Of a DNA stretch of 64,000 bases, positions 1 through 11,570 are shown in pieces (positions within the stretch are counted from its first letter, which is position 1; the number at the start of each line of letters is the position of its first letter). Location of the stretch: positions 20,597,561-20,661,560 of the forward strand of contig NC_052618.1 of the NCBI RefSeq assembly GCF_016545825.1. The letters run 5' to 3'. A program made the translations under genes and the position numbers. This DNA is from Eucalyptus grandis. Lineage: Eukaryota > Streptophyta > Magnoliopsida > Myrtales > Myrtaceae. The notes beneath the pieces are model-generated. The model was not told the DNA's origin, made no database searches, and worked only from the letters and a program-made list of their open reading frames with translations.

Positions 1-1300
1 AATGATCAAATTTGCAATTTAATAGGTAAAATTGTAAATCGAATGAAATTGAATTCAGTTAGTGCCACAATTATCTTATTTAATTAACCACCCATGTGTA
101 AGATCAATTTTTGCATTCAAATCGACTCAAATTGAAGTGCTCGAGCTTATGTCAAAAATGGATCTAGATCTAATATCAAAATTGAACCTAAATTTATGAA
201 GTTAAACCATAATCTTGAATGGGTCAATTCGAATTTTGTCAATTGAAGCTTAATTGCTTGACTTTATGATGCTTGGAAGAGTAAAAATTTTCAAATTGAG
301 AAGTTTTAATGTAAATTTTTAAAATTGATTTCAGATTTGGACTTATCTTAAGAAAATGAGTAGAAAACAATCGTTCATTCGAAAGTAAAAAAGAATCGAT
401 TCCGGTCTCTTAATTAGGGCTCAAAACAACAATTCATATTTTGACTTGATAATATGCAAAATTGAATGCACAAGCAGATTTAAAATAATCCCTAAATTAA
501 ATGTCGAAAAAGGAACTACACCTAATTATAACTACAATAAAAGTAATTTGATTTTTGGCCAATAAAAAACCTAAAACCGAAAAATTCGTAAAACAAGGTT
601 CTTAATTGAATTTTGTGAAATTTTTGACATAGAAGTCAATTGACATAAAAAAAATGTATTTGTGAATATTTTATTTTTTCAATTTTTTTGTCAAAAATTT
701 GATCAAAAGTTAATCTTTTAATTGACTTTTCCAAAAAGTTGATTTCTTAATCAAATCTTCTATTTTTTTGAGAAATTGATTGACACAAATAAAATTAAAG
801 CTTAATGGTATTTTTTTTTTTTGGTAAAAATCAATTTTGACCCAAGGTTAACTTTTGATCAAAGGGTTGACCAAAAGTCAACCCAAAAGTCAACCGTTTG
901 ATTTTTTGGGTTTTTCTTGAAATTGAATTGGAAAATGCTTTAAAACAACAATATAAAAAAAGAAATGAAAAACGATATTTTTTTTTGTTGAGAAACGAGC
1001 TCTATCGCGATCAAAACCCAAATCTTGATTTTTTACCATTCTTGATTCGTCAATTAAAAATTAGGTGTCAATCAACGTGAGCCGACGTTGTTGGTCTTGC
1101 CCCCACCATCATCCTATCCTCACACCATCGCCCCATGTCCACTGTCGTGAGCCATTGTGATGTCATCATCATCGCTGCTCACCGTCAAAGCTTCAAAGCC
1201 GGTCCCATGAGTGACTTCCTAAACTTTGATTAGGATAGTAGTCACACTTGGGATTAGGGTTATGATTAAGGTTAATGATAATTAGATTATTAGATAGATG
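1..1300. other. AT-rich intergenic DNA, no gene seen
   Basis: No convincing coding frame is present. A plus-strand frame of 60 codons near 898-1080 has low-complexity composition and no recognisable domain. At about 838-897 the sequence repeats the words TTGACC, AAAGTCAACC and GGTTGACC on both strands. These resemble WRKY-type W-box cores, but no adjacent gene gives them a context. I could not assign a repeat family to this stretch. Confidence 0.5.
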
Positions 1301-1308
1301 GACTAGGT

Positions 1309-1570
1309 GATTACTTATCTTGAAAAGTGATAAATACTAGTGATAGCTTATCTTGAAATATGATAAGTAATTGTGATAGCTTATCTTGAAATGTGATAAA
1401 CAATTGTGATAGCTTATTTTAAAAAGTGATAAGTACTAGTGATAACTTATCTTTAAAAGTTTTAAATACTTGTGATAATTTATCTTGAAAAGTAATAAGT
1501 ACTAGTGATAGCTTATTTTAAAAATTGATAAGTACTTATGATAATTTATTTTGAAAAGTGATAAGTTATG
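1309..1570. repeat. 33-bp tandem repeat array, about 8 units
   Basis: Diverged units of the form GATAGCTTATCTTGAAAAGTGATAAGTACTAGT-like follow each other. The word GATAGC/GATAAC/GATAAT recurs at 1342, 1375, 1408, 1441, 1474, 1507 and 1540, which is exactly every 33 bp. Units differ by point changes with no length change, so this is a young to middle-aged minisatellite. No coding function is apparent. Confidence 0.85.
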
Positions 1571-2979
1571 TTGATAAGTAATCCCATGGTTTTATATTGT
1601 ATGGAATTAAGGAGTGATTGCTATGAAAATGAAATTTAGTAATCTTTGTCCTAAAGTATTGATTGAAAAGAAAGCTTAGAAAAGCATCATAGGGTTGATT
1701 TATGAAGTACCGGGGTGAGATATCAAATTTTATGTTTTTGCATTGATAAAAGGGGCATGGGGTTATCATATGATTATTTTGGTGGATAAATAATTAATAG
1801 GTGATCACATCGGATTATTTTATGGCACTTTTGTGTGTAAAAATTACTAATGTATAACATGTGAGATAAAACTTGGCTTGAGTGGTGGGTGTACTCGTGT
1901 GATCACTTAAATAGTTCCGTACTCGTATGACCACAAGGGATGATACCTGATGAATTTTGGATGCCCGGCGAAGACTCGGAAGCTAGTCGCGAATGGATAT
2001 CGAAACGATACTCTTAATTGAATGCCATCTTCGAGTAAAGTCAAGACGTTGCCATCCCCGATGGGGAGAGACAATGCCCAATTACGTCGAAAGACCACCG
2101 ATGCAATTGTCAATCATAGCCAAGAGCATCCGTAATAATCTGGACTTGTGTGGATGCATTGTGCATGGAAGTGATAATGGTTGTGTTTGGATTATTATTT
2201 GTATTTGTCATGTGCTTGCTAGAATTGTGGACTCACGTGAAGAATTATGTAATTATTGGATACGTTGTTAGGCGTTGTATGGTGAGTTGCTCATTTCATA
2301 TTTATAGATGATGCAAAGCAAAGCCTTTGCAATTGATTTTTTATTGACAATTAAGCCACACATATAGGGTATCTCTAAGGCAAAGTTCTCTTCTACGCAA
2401 GATTTAGAGAACTTACTTATTGAATTTTCTCACTCGTGGTGGTTTAAATTTTTTATGCCCTAACTATGGTAGTCCATTCCATTGTGTGTGTTTCGAGATG
2501 CCCATAGATCAGGACACCTAGGTGGTCCCCTTCCCGATATAGGGGATCAACACTGTACATGAGAAGTTCGTGACTACCATCTGGGTAAACAAGAGGCTAA
2601 CGAACTTGGTGCCCCATTGTTTCGTGATGTGGTATGTATGATTCAAAGGGGAGCTTTTCGACCCCTTCTAGGATTTTGATAGGTTGCTTAGCGGAGAATC
2701 CGAGGGTGCCATTTGAGATCCCATGGTATTGGACGTCCCTTCCGACTCTATCACTGAGCCAAAGTTGGACCTAGACATAGAGTTCGATCCCAAACCCGAA
2801 CCATGGTACTACAATATGGACATGTACGGGAACATAGGAGAAACACTACCTTGTGAGGTCGCCTTAGTAGAATGAAGGAGATAGGCTAACCTCTAATCCC
2901 TTGTTGGTAAATCGGAAAGAATCCACATTGCAAACATGTAATTATTAAGTTTATGATGTACTTAGTTGATGTATATATA
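1571..2979. other. Gene-free stretch with possible decayed coding remnant
   Basis: No intact gene is seen. From about 2480 to 2876 a plus-strand frame reads like protein-coding sequence broken by several stops. One passage is rich in D, E and P and ends with a run like EFDPKPEPWYYNMDMYG. I could not match it to a family. It may be part of an old retroelement or a gene fossil. The block at 1900-2280 is less AT-rich than its surroundings and also unassigned. Confidence 0.3.
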
Positions 2980-4353
2980 AAAACCTGGATCCCTAAAATG
3001 CCAAAACTTAGCATGATGGATACTTAAGTGTCAAAAATTAGGAAATCTACATTTAAGTGTCAAATTCGGAGTAAAATGGATGGTTAAATGTCAACGACGA
3101 GAAAATTAGATCAAAATACTGACGAGGCATTTTTCCGATGAGATAAGTGCAAAATGATGTCATTTTGCACGTTGACATGGCTAAATAAGCCAAAAAGGAT
3201 GTCGTTTTGCATGTTGACATGGCTTTTAAAAAAAAGACATCGTTTTGCTAAAATTATTATTATTTTTTAAAATAAAAGAAGAAGAAGTTGCGGGTGTTGG
3301 GTGCAGGCTTTACAAGCCCTCGTCGCTGCCTCACCACTTCGCTGAGAAGGGCCGGTGACGATAGGGGGAGGGTTGGTCAACGTCGCTAGGCCTTAGCCAA
3401 GGGCTAGCAACCCTGGTCAATCGATAGAGAGGGCCTACAAGCCCTCGCTCAAATTTGAAGCGTGGGTTGCAGCCCTCCCCCAATCAAGCCAAGGCCATCG
3501 CTGCTTGGGACCCTTGCTACCGATCAACTAGGGTTGCTGACCCCTAGCCAAGGGGGTCCCTCCCCTACCATCACTAGCTCTTCCTAGTGATGGTGGGAAG
3601 GCGGCAGCAAGGGCTTGCATAGCTCTCACTATTCTGCGATCTGTCTTTTATTTGAATTTTAATATAAATATTAATTAAAATAAATCAAAACTAAAATTAA
3701 AAAGAAGGTAGAACGGTGAGGGCTTATAGCCCTCGCCACCTTCACCTACTAGCGACAGTGGGGGTAGGGTCCGTTAAGGTCACGAGCCCGGATAAGGGCT
3801 AATGACCTAGCCAACCGACGAGGGGGTTTGTAAGCCTTCGCTTGGATTTGGGATGACAGTTGCGGCCCTTTCCCAAATCTAGCGAATGTTGTCAACCCTC
3901 ACTTAATTGAGCTAAGGGTTGCCACTTGCTGGGGTGCCCTAGATTTGGACGAGAACTTATAGGCCCTCGCCACCAATCAGCCAGGGTCGCCAGCCCTTGG
4001 TTAGAGCCTAGAAATGCTGACCCTTCTAGATGATGGTGGCGAGGCGGCAGCGAGAGCTTGCATAGCCCTTGCCATTCTGCCATCCTTCCTTTATTTTTAA
4101 TAATTTAGTTTTAAATTTAATTTAATTAATATTTATATTAAAATTCAAATTTGAGGCGAGCAACATAGGTGAATTATATTAATAAAAAATTATCACGTAG
4201 GCTTTCTGGTTAGGGTCGTTGGACTTAGTACTTAAGTATCTCAATTTTTTTTAAAAAAAAAAAAAAAAAGTGGCACTTAAGTATACATTTCGTAATTTTT
4301 GGCACTTAAGTATCTCCCGTGCCAAATTTTGGCACTTGCGCTCTTCTTTTGGC
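2980..4353. mobile_element. Non-autonomous MULE-type element with long TIRs
   Basis: The two ends are imperfect inverted repeats of about 80 bp. The left end contains GGATACTTAAGTGTCAAAAA and the right end, on the reverse strand, GATACTTAAGTGCCAAAAA. The same terminal words occur in the larger transposase-bearing element at 52739-62303, so this looks like a deletion derivative or relative. Boundaries were set by alignment to that element. No clear target-site duplication was found (flanks share only TATAT), so the ends may be off by some bases. Inside are GC-rich stretches (3290-3640 and 3700-4090) and a GATGTCGTTTTGCA motif near 3198-3245. Confidence 0.65.
3651..4151. repeat. Internal inverted repeat inside the 2980-4353 element
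   Basis: The segment at about 3651-3700 (ATTTGAATTTTAATATAAAT, continuing) is the reverse complement of about 4105-4151. The GC-rich DNA beside each arm is also related: both carry GATGGTGG, GGCGGCAGC and GCTTGCATAGC in direct orientation near 3590 and 4025. The interior has therefore been partly duplicated and partly inverted. No coding role was identified. Confidence 0.6.
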
Positions 4354-5176
4354 TATATGCACGTATGAAAATGTTTGTTGATGTGATTTCCTTGCTATCC
4401 CTATTGGTGCGTATGATTGGGTGGAGTTAATTCTACTTCTGTTCACGTTTGATTGAAAGATAAAATGAATGGGTTGGTGACGCCTCTTGGAAAATCGCAA
4501 TTAAATAACCAAAGGAAAGAAGAGGGTCACAATTGAATGTCATGCCACGCATCCGAGGGTCGGGGCATGACATCCAACGTTTGTTGCGAGCTCCCTATAA
4601 AACATTGACGCTGTTTGCCTTTGTCTTCCATGAAGAAGTTCAAGATCACATACGACCACACACCACCTCTTTATTGGCGGAAAATGGGGGTGATCACTTT
4701 CCTAGATGGTCCAGTTTCTGAGCTAACCAACCTCAATTTGAAGATTTGGTAATTTCCTTTCCGAGACTTTTTAAAAGGAAAAGAAATTTTTTTGAGAAAA
4801 ACATATCAATCTGATTTGGTTTGGATTGTTCGAGCAATTCTGCTTGCACTTGAAATAAGGAAGTGGCTGGTTCGGTGCAGTCTGACCCAGTCCGGTCCAA
4901 TTTTCAGAAAGATCCGATTTCCACGCTTGCCCCTAGTCCACAATGAGCTATCCACATTTAACTGGTTGTAGCGGGCGACAAATATTTAATTATGGCTCAA
5001 TTCGTACATTTCATAAAAAGCTTAAGATCTAATGATGACATCCAAATGATCACAGGCGTTGATCCGCTTCCCCAAATTTCGCTGGGATTTGCGATGTCAA
5101 TGGACTCAAACTTAATGGAAATTCTAAACGGATTTTTATATGACAAGCCTGGAAAAAATTGATACTCAAATTTAAT

Positions 5177-6199
5177 GGGAGAAGTACACTATCAATGCCA
5201 TAAGTTGTGTACATCACTCACTTTGGTGCCACCAGCGATAGATTTCGGCCAAAATGATTACATGACATTTAAAAAAAAAATTAGCAAGGCCTTTAAACGA
5301 CGTCGTTTTCAGTCCTTCTTAAGAAAACGATGTCGTTTTGCCATTCTACATGGATGGCCTCACAAAAACGATGCCGTTTAACTCATTTGGGGATTTTTTT
5401 TTTATTTGGGGATTGAAATTAGGGTTTTTCCGACCTAGCTCGCTCGACTATTGTCGCTCGGCCTCCGCCGTCGCTGGGTCGCCGTCACTCGCTCAGCTGC
5501 CATTGCTCGGCACTGTTCGGACGCCTTTGACGGCACACGAGGGAGCACCAGCCCTAATCGCTAGAGCCAAGGTACTGGAATACGCAAGCCAGGCACTCGT
5601 CGGGGAAATCGGAGATGGAGAGGGAGACATTAATGGCGGTGCACTCGTCGACGGCCTCCTCGAGCACTAGCTAGATCACGGCCTTCGACTTGGCTGCCGA
5701 GTGGTCGTCGTCAGGGTTGGGATCGAGGTTGGGGTCGGGGTCGGAGCCACGGCCGCCGAGTGGCCATCGTTGGGGTTAGGGTCGGGGTCGGAGCTGTGGC
5801 CGTCAAGTGGCCATTGTCGGGGTCGGGGTCAGGGTCGGAGCCGCGGCCGCCGAGTGGCCATCATCGTTGTTGGGGTCGGGGTCGAGGTCGAAGTCGTGGC
5901 CTCCGAGCATGGGGGCCGTCAAGGACGGCGACTGGCCGGAGATTTAGGGTTTTGAATTGGGGGAGACACCAAACAGCGTCGTTTTGGTGTTAGGATGTTG
6001 ACTATACTCTCTGGCGAGCCATATCAGCTTCAAAAATTAATAAAAAAGTACCACGTCGGATTTCTGGCCAACCAGATCAGAGTTGGCACCAAAGTGAGAG
6101 TTTTTCAATCTTTTTGGCACTTAAGTGATCCAACAGAAACTTTTGACACCAAAGTGAGCGTCGTACACAACTTATGGCACTGATAGTGAACTTATCCCC
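5177..6199. mobile_element. Non-autonomous MULE, 1,023 bp, 9-bp target duplication
   Basis: The left end starts GGGAGAAGTACACTATCAAT and the right end, on the reverse strand, GGGGATAAGTTCACTATCAG. The inverted repeat runs about 50 bp and includes CATAAGTTGTGTAC. It is flanked by a perfect 9-bp direct repeat AAATTTAAT (5168-5176 and 6200-6208), the usual MULE duplication length. The interior is much more GC-rich than the flanks. It holds the palindromic motif AAACGACGTCGTTTT near 5298 and a GTCGGGGTCGG minisatellite. The plus-strand open frames at 5338-5670 and 5701-5993 match no family I recognise. The GC-rich interior could be captured genomic DNA (Pack-MULE). Confidence 0.85.
5692..5912. 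repeat. GC-rich minisatellite, about 4 units of 47-53 bp
   Basis: Units begin with GGCCGCCGAGTGGCCATC or close variants and continue with GGGGTCGGGGTCGGAGC. Unit starts lie near 5692, 5748, 5796 and 5843. It sits inside the 5177-6199 element. The strong period generates long open frames in several phases, so these should not be taken as genes. Confidence 0.7.
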
Positions 6200-6559
6200 A
6201 AATTTAATATATGTTAATGACTAAAATGATTTTATCCTTTTAATATTCTTTAGGTTATTTTTAGCGCATGTGTATAATCATTACAATCCTGCTAGAGTGT
6301 GGGACTCTTTCAGATTTGCTAAATACTTAAGTTGACTTATTTAATTTCATCAATAGCCAAATGAATATCGATTTTAATTAAGCATTTTTAGTAACAGCGA
6401 CCATTATAAACACGATTTCTTATTTTAGGGTTATTAAATTTTAAATTTTTGTGATTGTCTATCTTGTAGCTTTTTCAGTTTTATATATTTTTCTTTTATT
6501 TTGGTTCTAATTAGAAATTTAGAATATATGAATTTTGGATAAATTGTTGCGTGCAATTT

Positions 6560-7062
6560 TTATAATCTGGTAAAGACGGAATTTTTGGAAGGTAAAGAGA
6601 ATTTGTCATCTTGGATAAAAAGGTTAAGAGACCGATAGTTAATTACCAGGTTGTATCTTTCCTCTATTTTGCTCGACTCGATTATTGATATAGAAAGTTT
6701 TACAAGCCCATTGAGAATTTGAAATTTCAATAAGGCCTTGTTGCAACAGTTCTGAACATTCCTTCTAAGCAGCAATCAGATGTTCTGAGTTCATTCCTAT
6801 ATGACTCACCTTGATTAGATTGATGTCTTCATTTTTCTTGAAGGGAAGATGAACAAAGAATTTCGGATTTTTCCATAAAAGATAAGAACACTTTTAATAG
6901 AATTTAGAATGGGATTCTGAACAGGATTCTAACAACTTTTGCATGATCAGATTCATTTGAATGGAAAAAAAGTTTTTGGATATTGATGAATTCATAGAAT
7001 TGGTCCTTATACTTAAGACATTTTCTAGGAATGATACAAAGTTGAGAAATTTGAGTTATGAT
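6560..7062 (-). pseudogene. Endogenous pararetrovirus remnant: reverse transcriptase part
   Basis: Read on the minus strand this is the start of a Caulimoviridae-type reverse transcriptase, downstream of a protease (see 16633-18310). The clearest part, at about 6560-6660, contains the RT signature LVINYRSLN followed by DDKFSLPSKN, which fits the RT of petuvirus/florendovirus-type endogenous viruses. Upstream at 6660-6790 the frame shifts but still reads QQGLIEISNSQWACK. The copy is broken by frameshifts and stops and ends near 6560 before the YxDD part of the domain, so it is a fossil. The boundary at 7062 is the insertion point of the copia element. Family assignment is from motif recognition only. 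Confidence 0.7.
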
Positions 7063-7974
7063 TGATATAGCTAGTATAAGTACCTAGTGGGGGGTGAATA
7101 GGTATATAAAGGATTTTTCTCGATAATTACACAATACTAGATAGTTGATAGATTTGAGACAAACAATAATCAAAGTAAGAGGCGAGAGAAGAGAAAATTG
7201 AACACGCGGTTTATAGTGGTTCGGCTTATTTCAAGCCTACATCCACTCTTCTGCACTGACAGCCTATTGGCTGGATTCCACTATGAACAAAGAGATGTTA
7301 CAGCTTTGTTCTCCCTTGATTTCTCGGTGTAGATGATCTACCACACTCGCTCAAGGTATCACTAAGTATAGACACTCTTTGTGTATACAATTTCGCTCAA
7401 AATGTATCGACTAATAATCAAGGTGCTTCAGACTTTGGAATTTCTCTATCGATCATGCACTAAAGTAACTAGAATGTCTTCCTTTTATACTCCTTTATGC
7501 CATCATACCCGTTGGTACTTACCAAAGGAATTCCTCCAATCTACCCGTTGGACGGAATCAATCAAGAAGATCATTCGAGCTATTAAAGGAACTGACGATA
7601 GCCCATCAATCTGTTCGCCCATACAATCAAGATCTTGGTTTCCAAGAATAGAACCTTCCAAGAATATTTCGTCGACCATCGGATCTTCAAACGATCTTGA
7701 TTACGAATAAAAGAATCTGTTATTTTTATCCAGCCAAGAGATCTTCTCTAGAGGATAGGACTAAATCCTCAACCAAATACTTTGGCTCGGATTGCCTTCG
7801 TCACTTTGGATTAGAAAAACTGTCAATGAGAATAGTCTTGAGTCTTGAGTCTTGAGTCTTGAGTGCGGTGATCGAAAGTCTTCGGACTCTAAACGAAGGT
7901 CCAGTACTTATCAGGACTAGATCGATAGAAACGTTTTGTCGGCTTCAAAATATTCTGGAAAGATTTCTCCAACA
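7063..7974 (-). repeat. 3' LTR of the Sirevirus-like element
   Basis: In element orientation (minus strand) this LTR starts TGTTGGAGAAATC at 7974 and ends GCTATATCA at 7063. It is nearly identical to the right-hand copy at 15722-16632 apart from scattered substitutions and small indels. It includes a short tandem run of CTTGAGT near 7840-7862. The plus-strand open frame at 7381-7710 lies wholly within it, recurs in part in the other LTR, and is not a gene. Confidence 0.93.
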
Positions 7975-7989
7975 ATCTCCCCTTTTTAT
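7975..7989 (-). other. Polypurine tract of the Sirevirus-like element
   Basis: Directly inside the 3' LTR the minus strand reads AAAAAGGGGAGAT, abutting the LTR start TGTTGG. This is the expected plus-strand primer site for reverse transcription and has the A-run, G-run, GAT form typical of Sireviruses. Confidence 0.85.
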
Positions 7990-8267
7990 GGTGACAAAAC
8001 TTTCCCGTAGATTTGAACAACTTTGACCTGCAAAACATTACTCAAGCAATATGGCTATCTCATAAAGATTAATAAATCAATCAGACTCTGCATCCACAGA
8101 AAATCGGTTAGTCTTTCATGAGTAATACCATACAACAATACTTGATATAAATGCAAACAGTCAAACATCAAAATCCACACAAGTCAGTCAAATTCAAGTT
8201 CACACTCAAGTCATACTCAAATATTCAAACACGTCAAAGTTTAAAGAGTTTAAAGAGTTTAAGGAGT

Positions 8268-10582
8268 TCAAATTGCAATTCTCCCCCTTTTTGTCATCAT
8301 TAAAAAGGTGAGAAAAGAGTCAAGTCTGCTTGGGAACGCGCACAACTGGAATTCTCCCATCGGCGGACGATGCCTTCCAGCCTCTTCAAGTCTTCCCGAA
8401 GATGAGCCACCTCTTCTCCTTTGGCATTGGCTTGAATTTGAAGAGCGAGGTCTTTCATTTGATCTGCCGGGGTAACGAGAAGATGCTTTTCCAGCATTCT
8501 TCATGACTTGAAGTTCACATTCGAGCATAGATTTGACCCCTGCATTTCCGGAAGAACATCAAGGATACGACGAAAATCTGCGGTATTGTCCGTCTGTGTG
8601 CTCGCATTTGCTCTTTCGGATGGAGTGAAGGCAGACGATGGAACTTCGGTGTAATCAAGCAGATTTGGTGTTGTCGTATCATGTCCTTCCTCAGGCATTT
8701 GAGAAGCCTGAAAGTCTTCTGGATTTGCTGGTGAGCGACTCACACCTTCACTGTTGATAGCATGTGGTGTAGTCCTTCCTTGCTTACCATCTCCCCCTGT
8801 CTCTAGGACCTCAATTGGGGAAGAGTGATGGTCATGCTCTTCAGCTTCTTGATTCCCTTCTTCTGCGGTTTCATCTGTAGACTTTTCTTTTACTGCTTCT
8901 CCTTCTTCTTCAGCTTCTTTCTCTTCGTCTTCTTTCTCTTTCTCTTGTTGCTCCTCTGCTTCTTTGTTCTTTGCTTGTCCCTCTTCTTCTCTCTGTTCTT
9001 TTTCTTCGCTTCTTTTCCTTTCTTGTCATTCGTTGATTCAGTGCATGTAACGTCCGGTCCTTGTCAATGCAGAGATAGTGAGATCTTCCTCCTCATCTTC
9101 ATCCTCCAAGATAAGAGTTCTTTTCTTTTTGGATGGAGCACCCATGGGCTCCTTCCCTTTTCTCTTTGATGCAGAAGAGACTGGAGTCTTCACTTTGAAC
9201 TTTTCCATTGCCTTATTAAGCTCTTTCAAACGCATTTTTGTCAGCATTTTCAAACCCACCACCATTTTTTCGCATGGTCGAACACAAAGAGTATGTGGAG
9301 GTTCAATGTTCAAGTGTTGAAGATCTTGGTCACAAGACTGGATAAGGCAATTGGCCCTTGTCCTTTACCATTGCTCGTACATGTGAAAGAGAATGGTGTG
9401 AGGGGAGAGAACTTTTTCCTGAATTGATCGCGTACATCAATTTCGCCTCGGAGTTAGACACGTCGTCTTGGATGTAGACTTTGGCCGATACGAGTTGATC
9501 ACAATTTTGTGAAGCAAGATGTTGATGGCATGCATTCTTGAGTAGGTAACTCTTCCTTCTGTACTCCTGTCTTTGACAAGTTCTAGTGTGGTACGAGCGA
9601 TTAAAACCTTGATTGGTTTATATCGTCCTCTTTCAACTCCAATTATGTCTGCCAACATGTCCACATCTACCTCATAGACTTGGTCTCGAACACTGAAAGA
9701 TATTCTATTCGCATCTAAAAAGCTAAGATTCGAATAGAAGTATGCTGTCAATTGCGCATAACCGTCTGTGGTATCGGAGCAAAATTGCTCAAGTTGAAGC
9801 AGATTGAACTTCTCCCTTAAGTTCACATTAATGGCATCCAAGAAATCGAAATCAACACTCCTAGGATTTATCACCCCTCGTTTCAACAGTCTGAAGAACA
9901 AATTCTCCCGTTCCTTCGATTTAAACAAATCCACCCTTTTTCCCTTCACCTTCGCAGCAACACCCATTCTAGGTTGAAATTCACTGAACATTTTATCATC
10001 ATCGTTCTGTCAGTCGGATTCAGTCCCGATACACGACGGTCACTTGGAATGTTCGCAAGTGCTTCCTCAGCCTTTCCTTTGGGAGCAATTCCCAAATCCT
10101 CCATTCGTCGCAAAAATTTATACTCATTCCCATAATTCTTATCTTTAAGGAAATCATCTATATAGTTCAGCGGAGTCCCAATGCTTTTCAACACACGATA
10201 GAGCTTGTAAATAAAAGAGGGTTTTTGGACTCTTGCATGGTCTGCGTCCTCGATTATTTCTTCGTCCAGTTGTTGACCCGCACCTTGTGGGGTAGATGAT
10301 GAAGAGTGACGTGGTGGAGAGTGAATCGGGCTCTGTTGCTGACTCGGTAAATCTTCCTCTTCGATGAGATCGAAATGGGTAGGCCCCTCCCTCATTCTTT
10401 GTGGTCCCCTGTTCGCAATTCTTGAAGACTTTCTCGAGGAAGACATTCTTTCTTGTCGTTGAAAGATTCCTTTACTCGCTTTCCCAAGAAAAGATGACAA
10501 CTTTCTCGAAGATGAACACGAAGTAGATACAGGATTGGGAGGAGAATGCCTTTTTAGGGTTTTGAAGTTTAAGCGAGGAAAA

Positions 10583-10620
<38 letters not shown>
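8268..10620 (-). pseudogene. Env-position reading frame of the Sirevirus-like element
   Basis: Between RNase H and the PPT the minus strand holds about 2.4 kb of coding-like sequence. The first part (about 10450 down to 10010) starts MSSSRKSSRIANRG, is Ser/Pro/Glu-rich, then continues in a shifted frame (9991-9437) with a globular-looking region containing FFRLLKRGVINPRSVDF and VYEVDVDMLADIIGVERGRY. This resembles the so-called putative plant transposon protein region. Further on come a basic stretch (SKRKGKEPMG, KKKRTL), a Lys/Glu-rich stretch (9000-8760), and a likely coiled coil at 8300-8497 (LREDLKRLEGIVRRWE). It is broken by at least one frameshift near 10000 and stops near 9437. Sireviruses often carry an envelope-like gene here. 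I see no obvious signal peptide or fusion peptide, so membrane function is unproven. Confidence 0.6.

Positions 10621-10630
<10 letters not shown>
10586..10630. repeat. (TA)n microsatellite
   Basis: About 22 uninterrupted TA dinucleotides, just 5' of the env-position frame. On the minus strand it translates to a run of alternating Tyr and Ile, which artificially lengthens that open frame at its N-terminus. Confidence 0.95.
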
Positions 10631-10633
<3 letters not shown>

Positions 10634-10639
10634 GGTTTA

Positions 10640-11100
10640 AAAAGGAAAAACCAATCGGCACAAAGGAAAATGAACAGACACCTCTTTTTAAAATCGATAA
10701 CTGCCAAATAGGAGTTAATTTTTTTGAAAAGACAAGATTCAGTTTTTCACGGAAATTATAAATTAACTGAACTAATGATCGTACCTTTTCGAGATTGAAT
10801 ATAATAATAACTTTCAGTCTATAGCCATGAATGTCTAAGTCTGAGGGTTGGAGAGTCTCTAGACTTTAACTTCCTCAAGTTTCAAAATGTTGAGTCTGGA
10901 ACGGATAAAATCGAATTGATTTTTCTCCAATGGCTTTGTGAATATATCCGCTAGTTGATTTTTGAATCAACAAATTGAATCGAGATTTCTCCATTTTGAA
11001 CATGATCTCTAATGAAATGATGTCGAATCTCTATATGCTTTGCTCTTAAGTGAATGATTGGATTTTTAGTGAGATTGATTGCGGGTGTTGTCACATCTAA
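10640..11100 (-). other. Internal spacer of the Sirevirus-like element
   Basis: AT-rich DNA between the RNase H end and the env-position frame. On the minus strand, about 11100-10880 still reads as the C-terminal tail of the copia polyprotein, ending around the words ending ...[13 protein letters not shown] in a decayed form. The remainder shows no open frame of note. Confidence 0.4.
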
Positions 11101-11101
11101 T

Positions 11102-11465
11102 CTACGTGCATGAGTCTTCAATTCCAAAGTCTTGTAGCTGTTGTTTTATCCATAGAATTTGCAAACAGCAACTTCCAAGAGCTACATACTCGCTACGTTG
11201 TTGAGAGAGCCACAGTGCTTTGTTTCCTTGAAAACCAAGACACTGTCTTGCTTCCAAGCAATTGGCAAGTTCCCGAAGTGCTTTTTCTATCAACTCTGCA
11301 ACCGGCCAGATCTGCGTCTGAATATCCCAGAAGATTAAAGTCTCCCTTCTTAGGATACCAAAGACCGATGCTTGAAGATGAAGCAACGTATTTAATAATA
11401 CGTTTCGCAAAGACCGAGATGGGATTCTCTAGAATCGATTGAAACCTAGCACGAGATGCAAACAC
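11102..11465 (-). pseudogene. Copia RNase H domain (broken)
   Basis: Minus-strand frames contain NLLGYSDADLAGCRVDRKST and, across a frameshift, LWLSQQRSEYVALGSCC. These correspond to the copia RNase H signature with the catalytic Asp in SDADLAG and the SEY.AL motif. The two overlapping frames (11193-11465 and 11102-11410) show a single-base frameshift within the domain near 11200. It follows the RT domain directly. Confidence 0.85.
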
Positions 11466-11570
11466 TCAACAAAATGTCAGGTCTAGAAAAAGTAAGATAA
11501 AGAAGTGAACCAATGATGCTCCTATATAGCTTTTGATCAACTTTCTTCCCTTCTTCATCTTTGTCTATCT

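Noticed and set aside
1309..1570. CRISPR-like array
   Set aside because: Units are directly contiguous and diverged, with no spacers, in a plant genome. It is an ordinary tandem repeat.
5338..5993. Gly/Val/Arg-rich frames in GC-rich DNA
   Set aside because: Produced by a GTCGGGGTCGG minisatellite inside a MULE, open in several frames.
7381..7710. Plus-strand frame repeated at 16037-16252
   Set aside because: Both copies lie within the LTRs of one retrotransposon and are antisense to it. Repetition is due to the LTR pair.
8825..9320. Phe/Ser-rich plus-strand frames that look like membrane proteins
   Set aside because: Antisense of the K/E-rich stretch of the env-position frame; poly-TTC reads as Phe/Ser.
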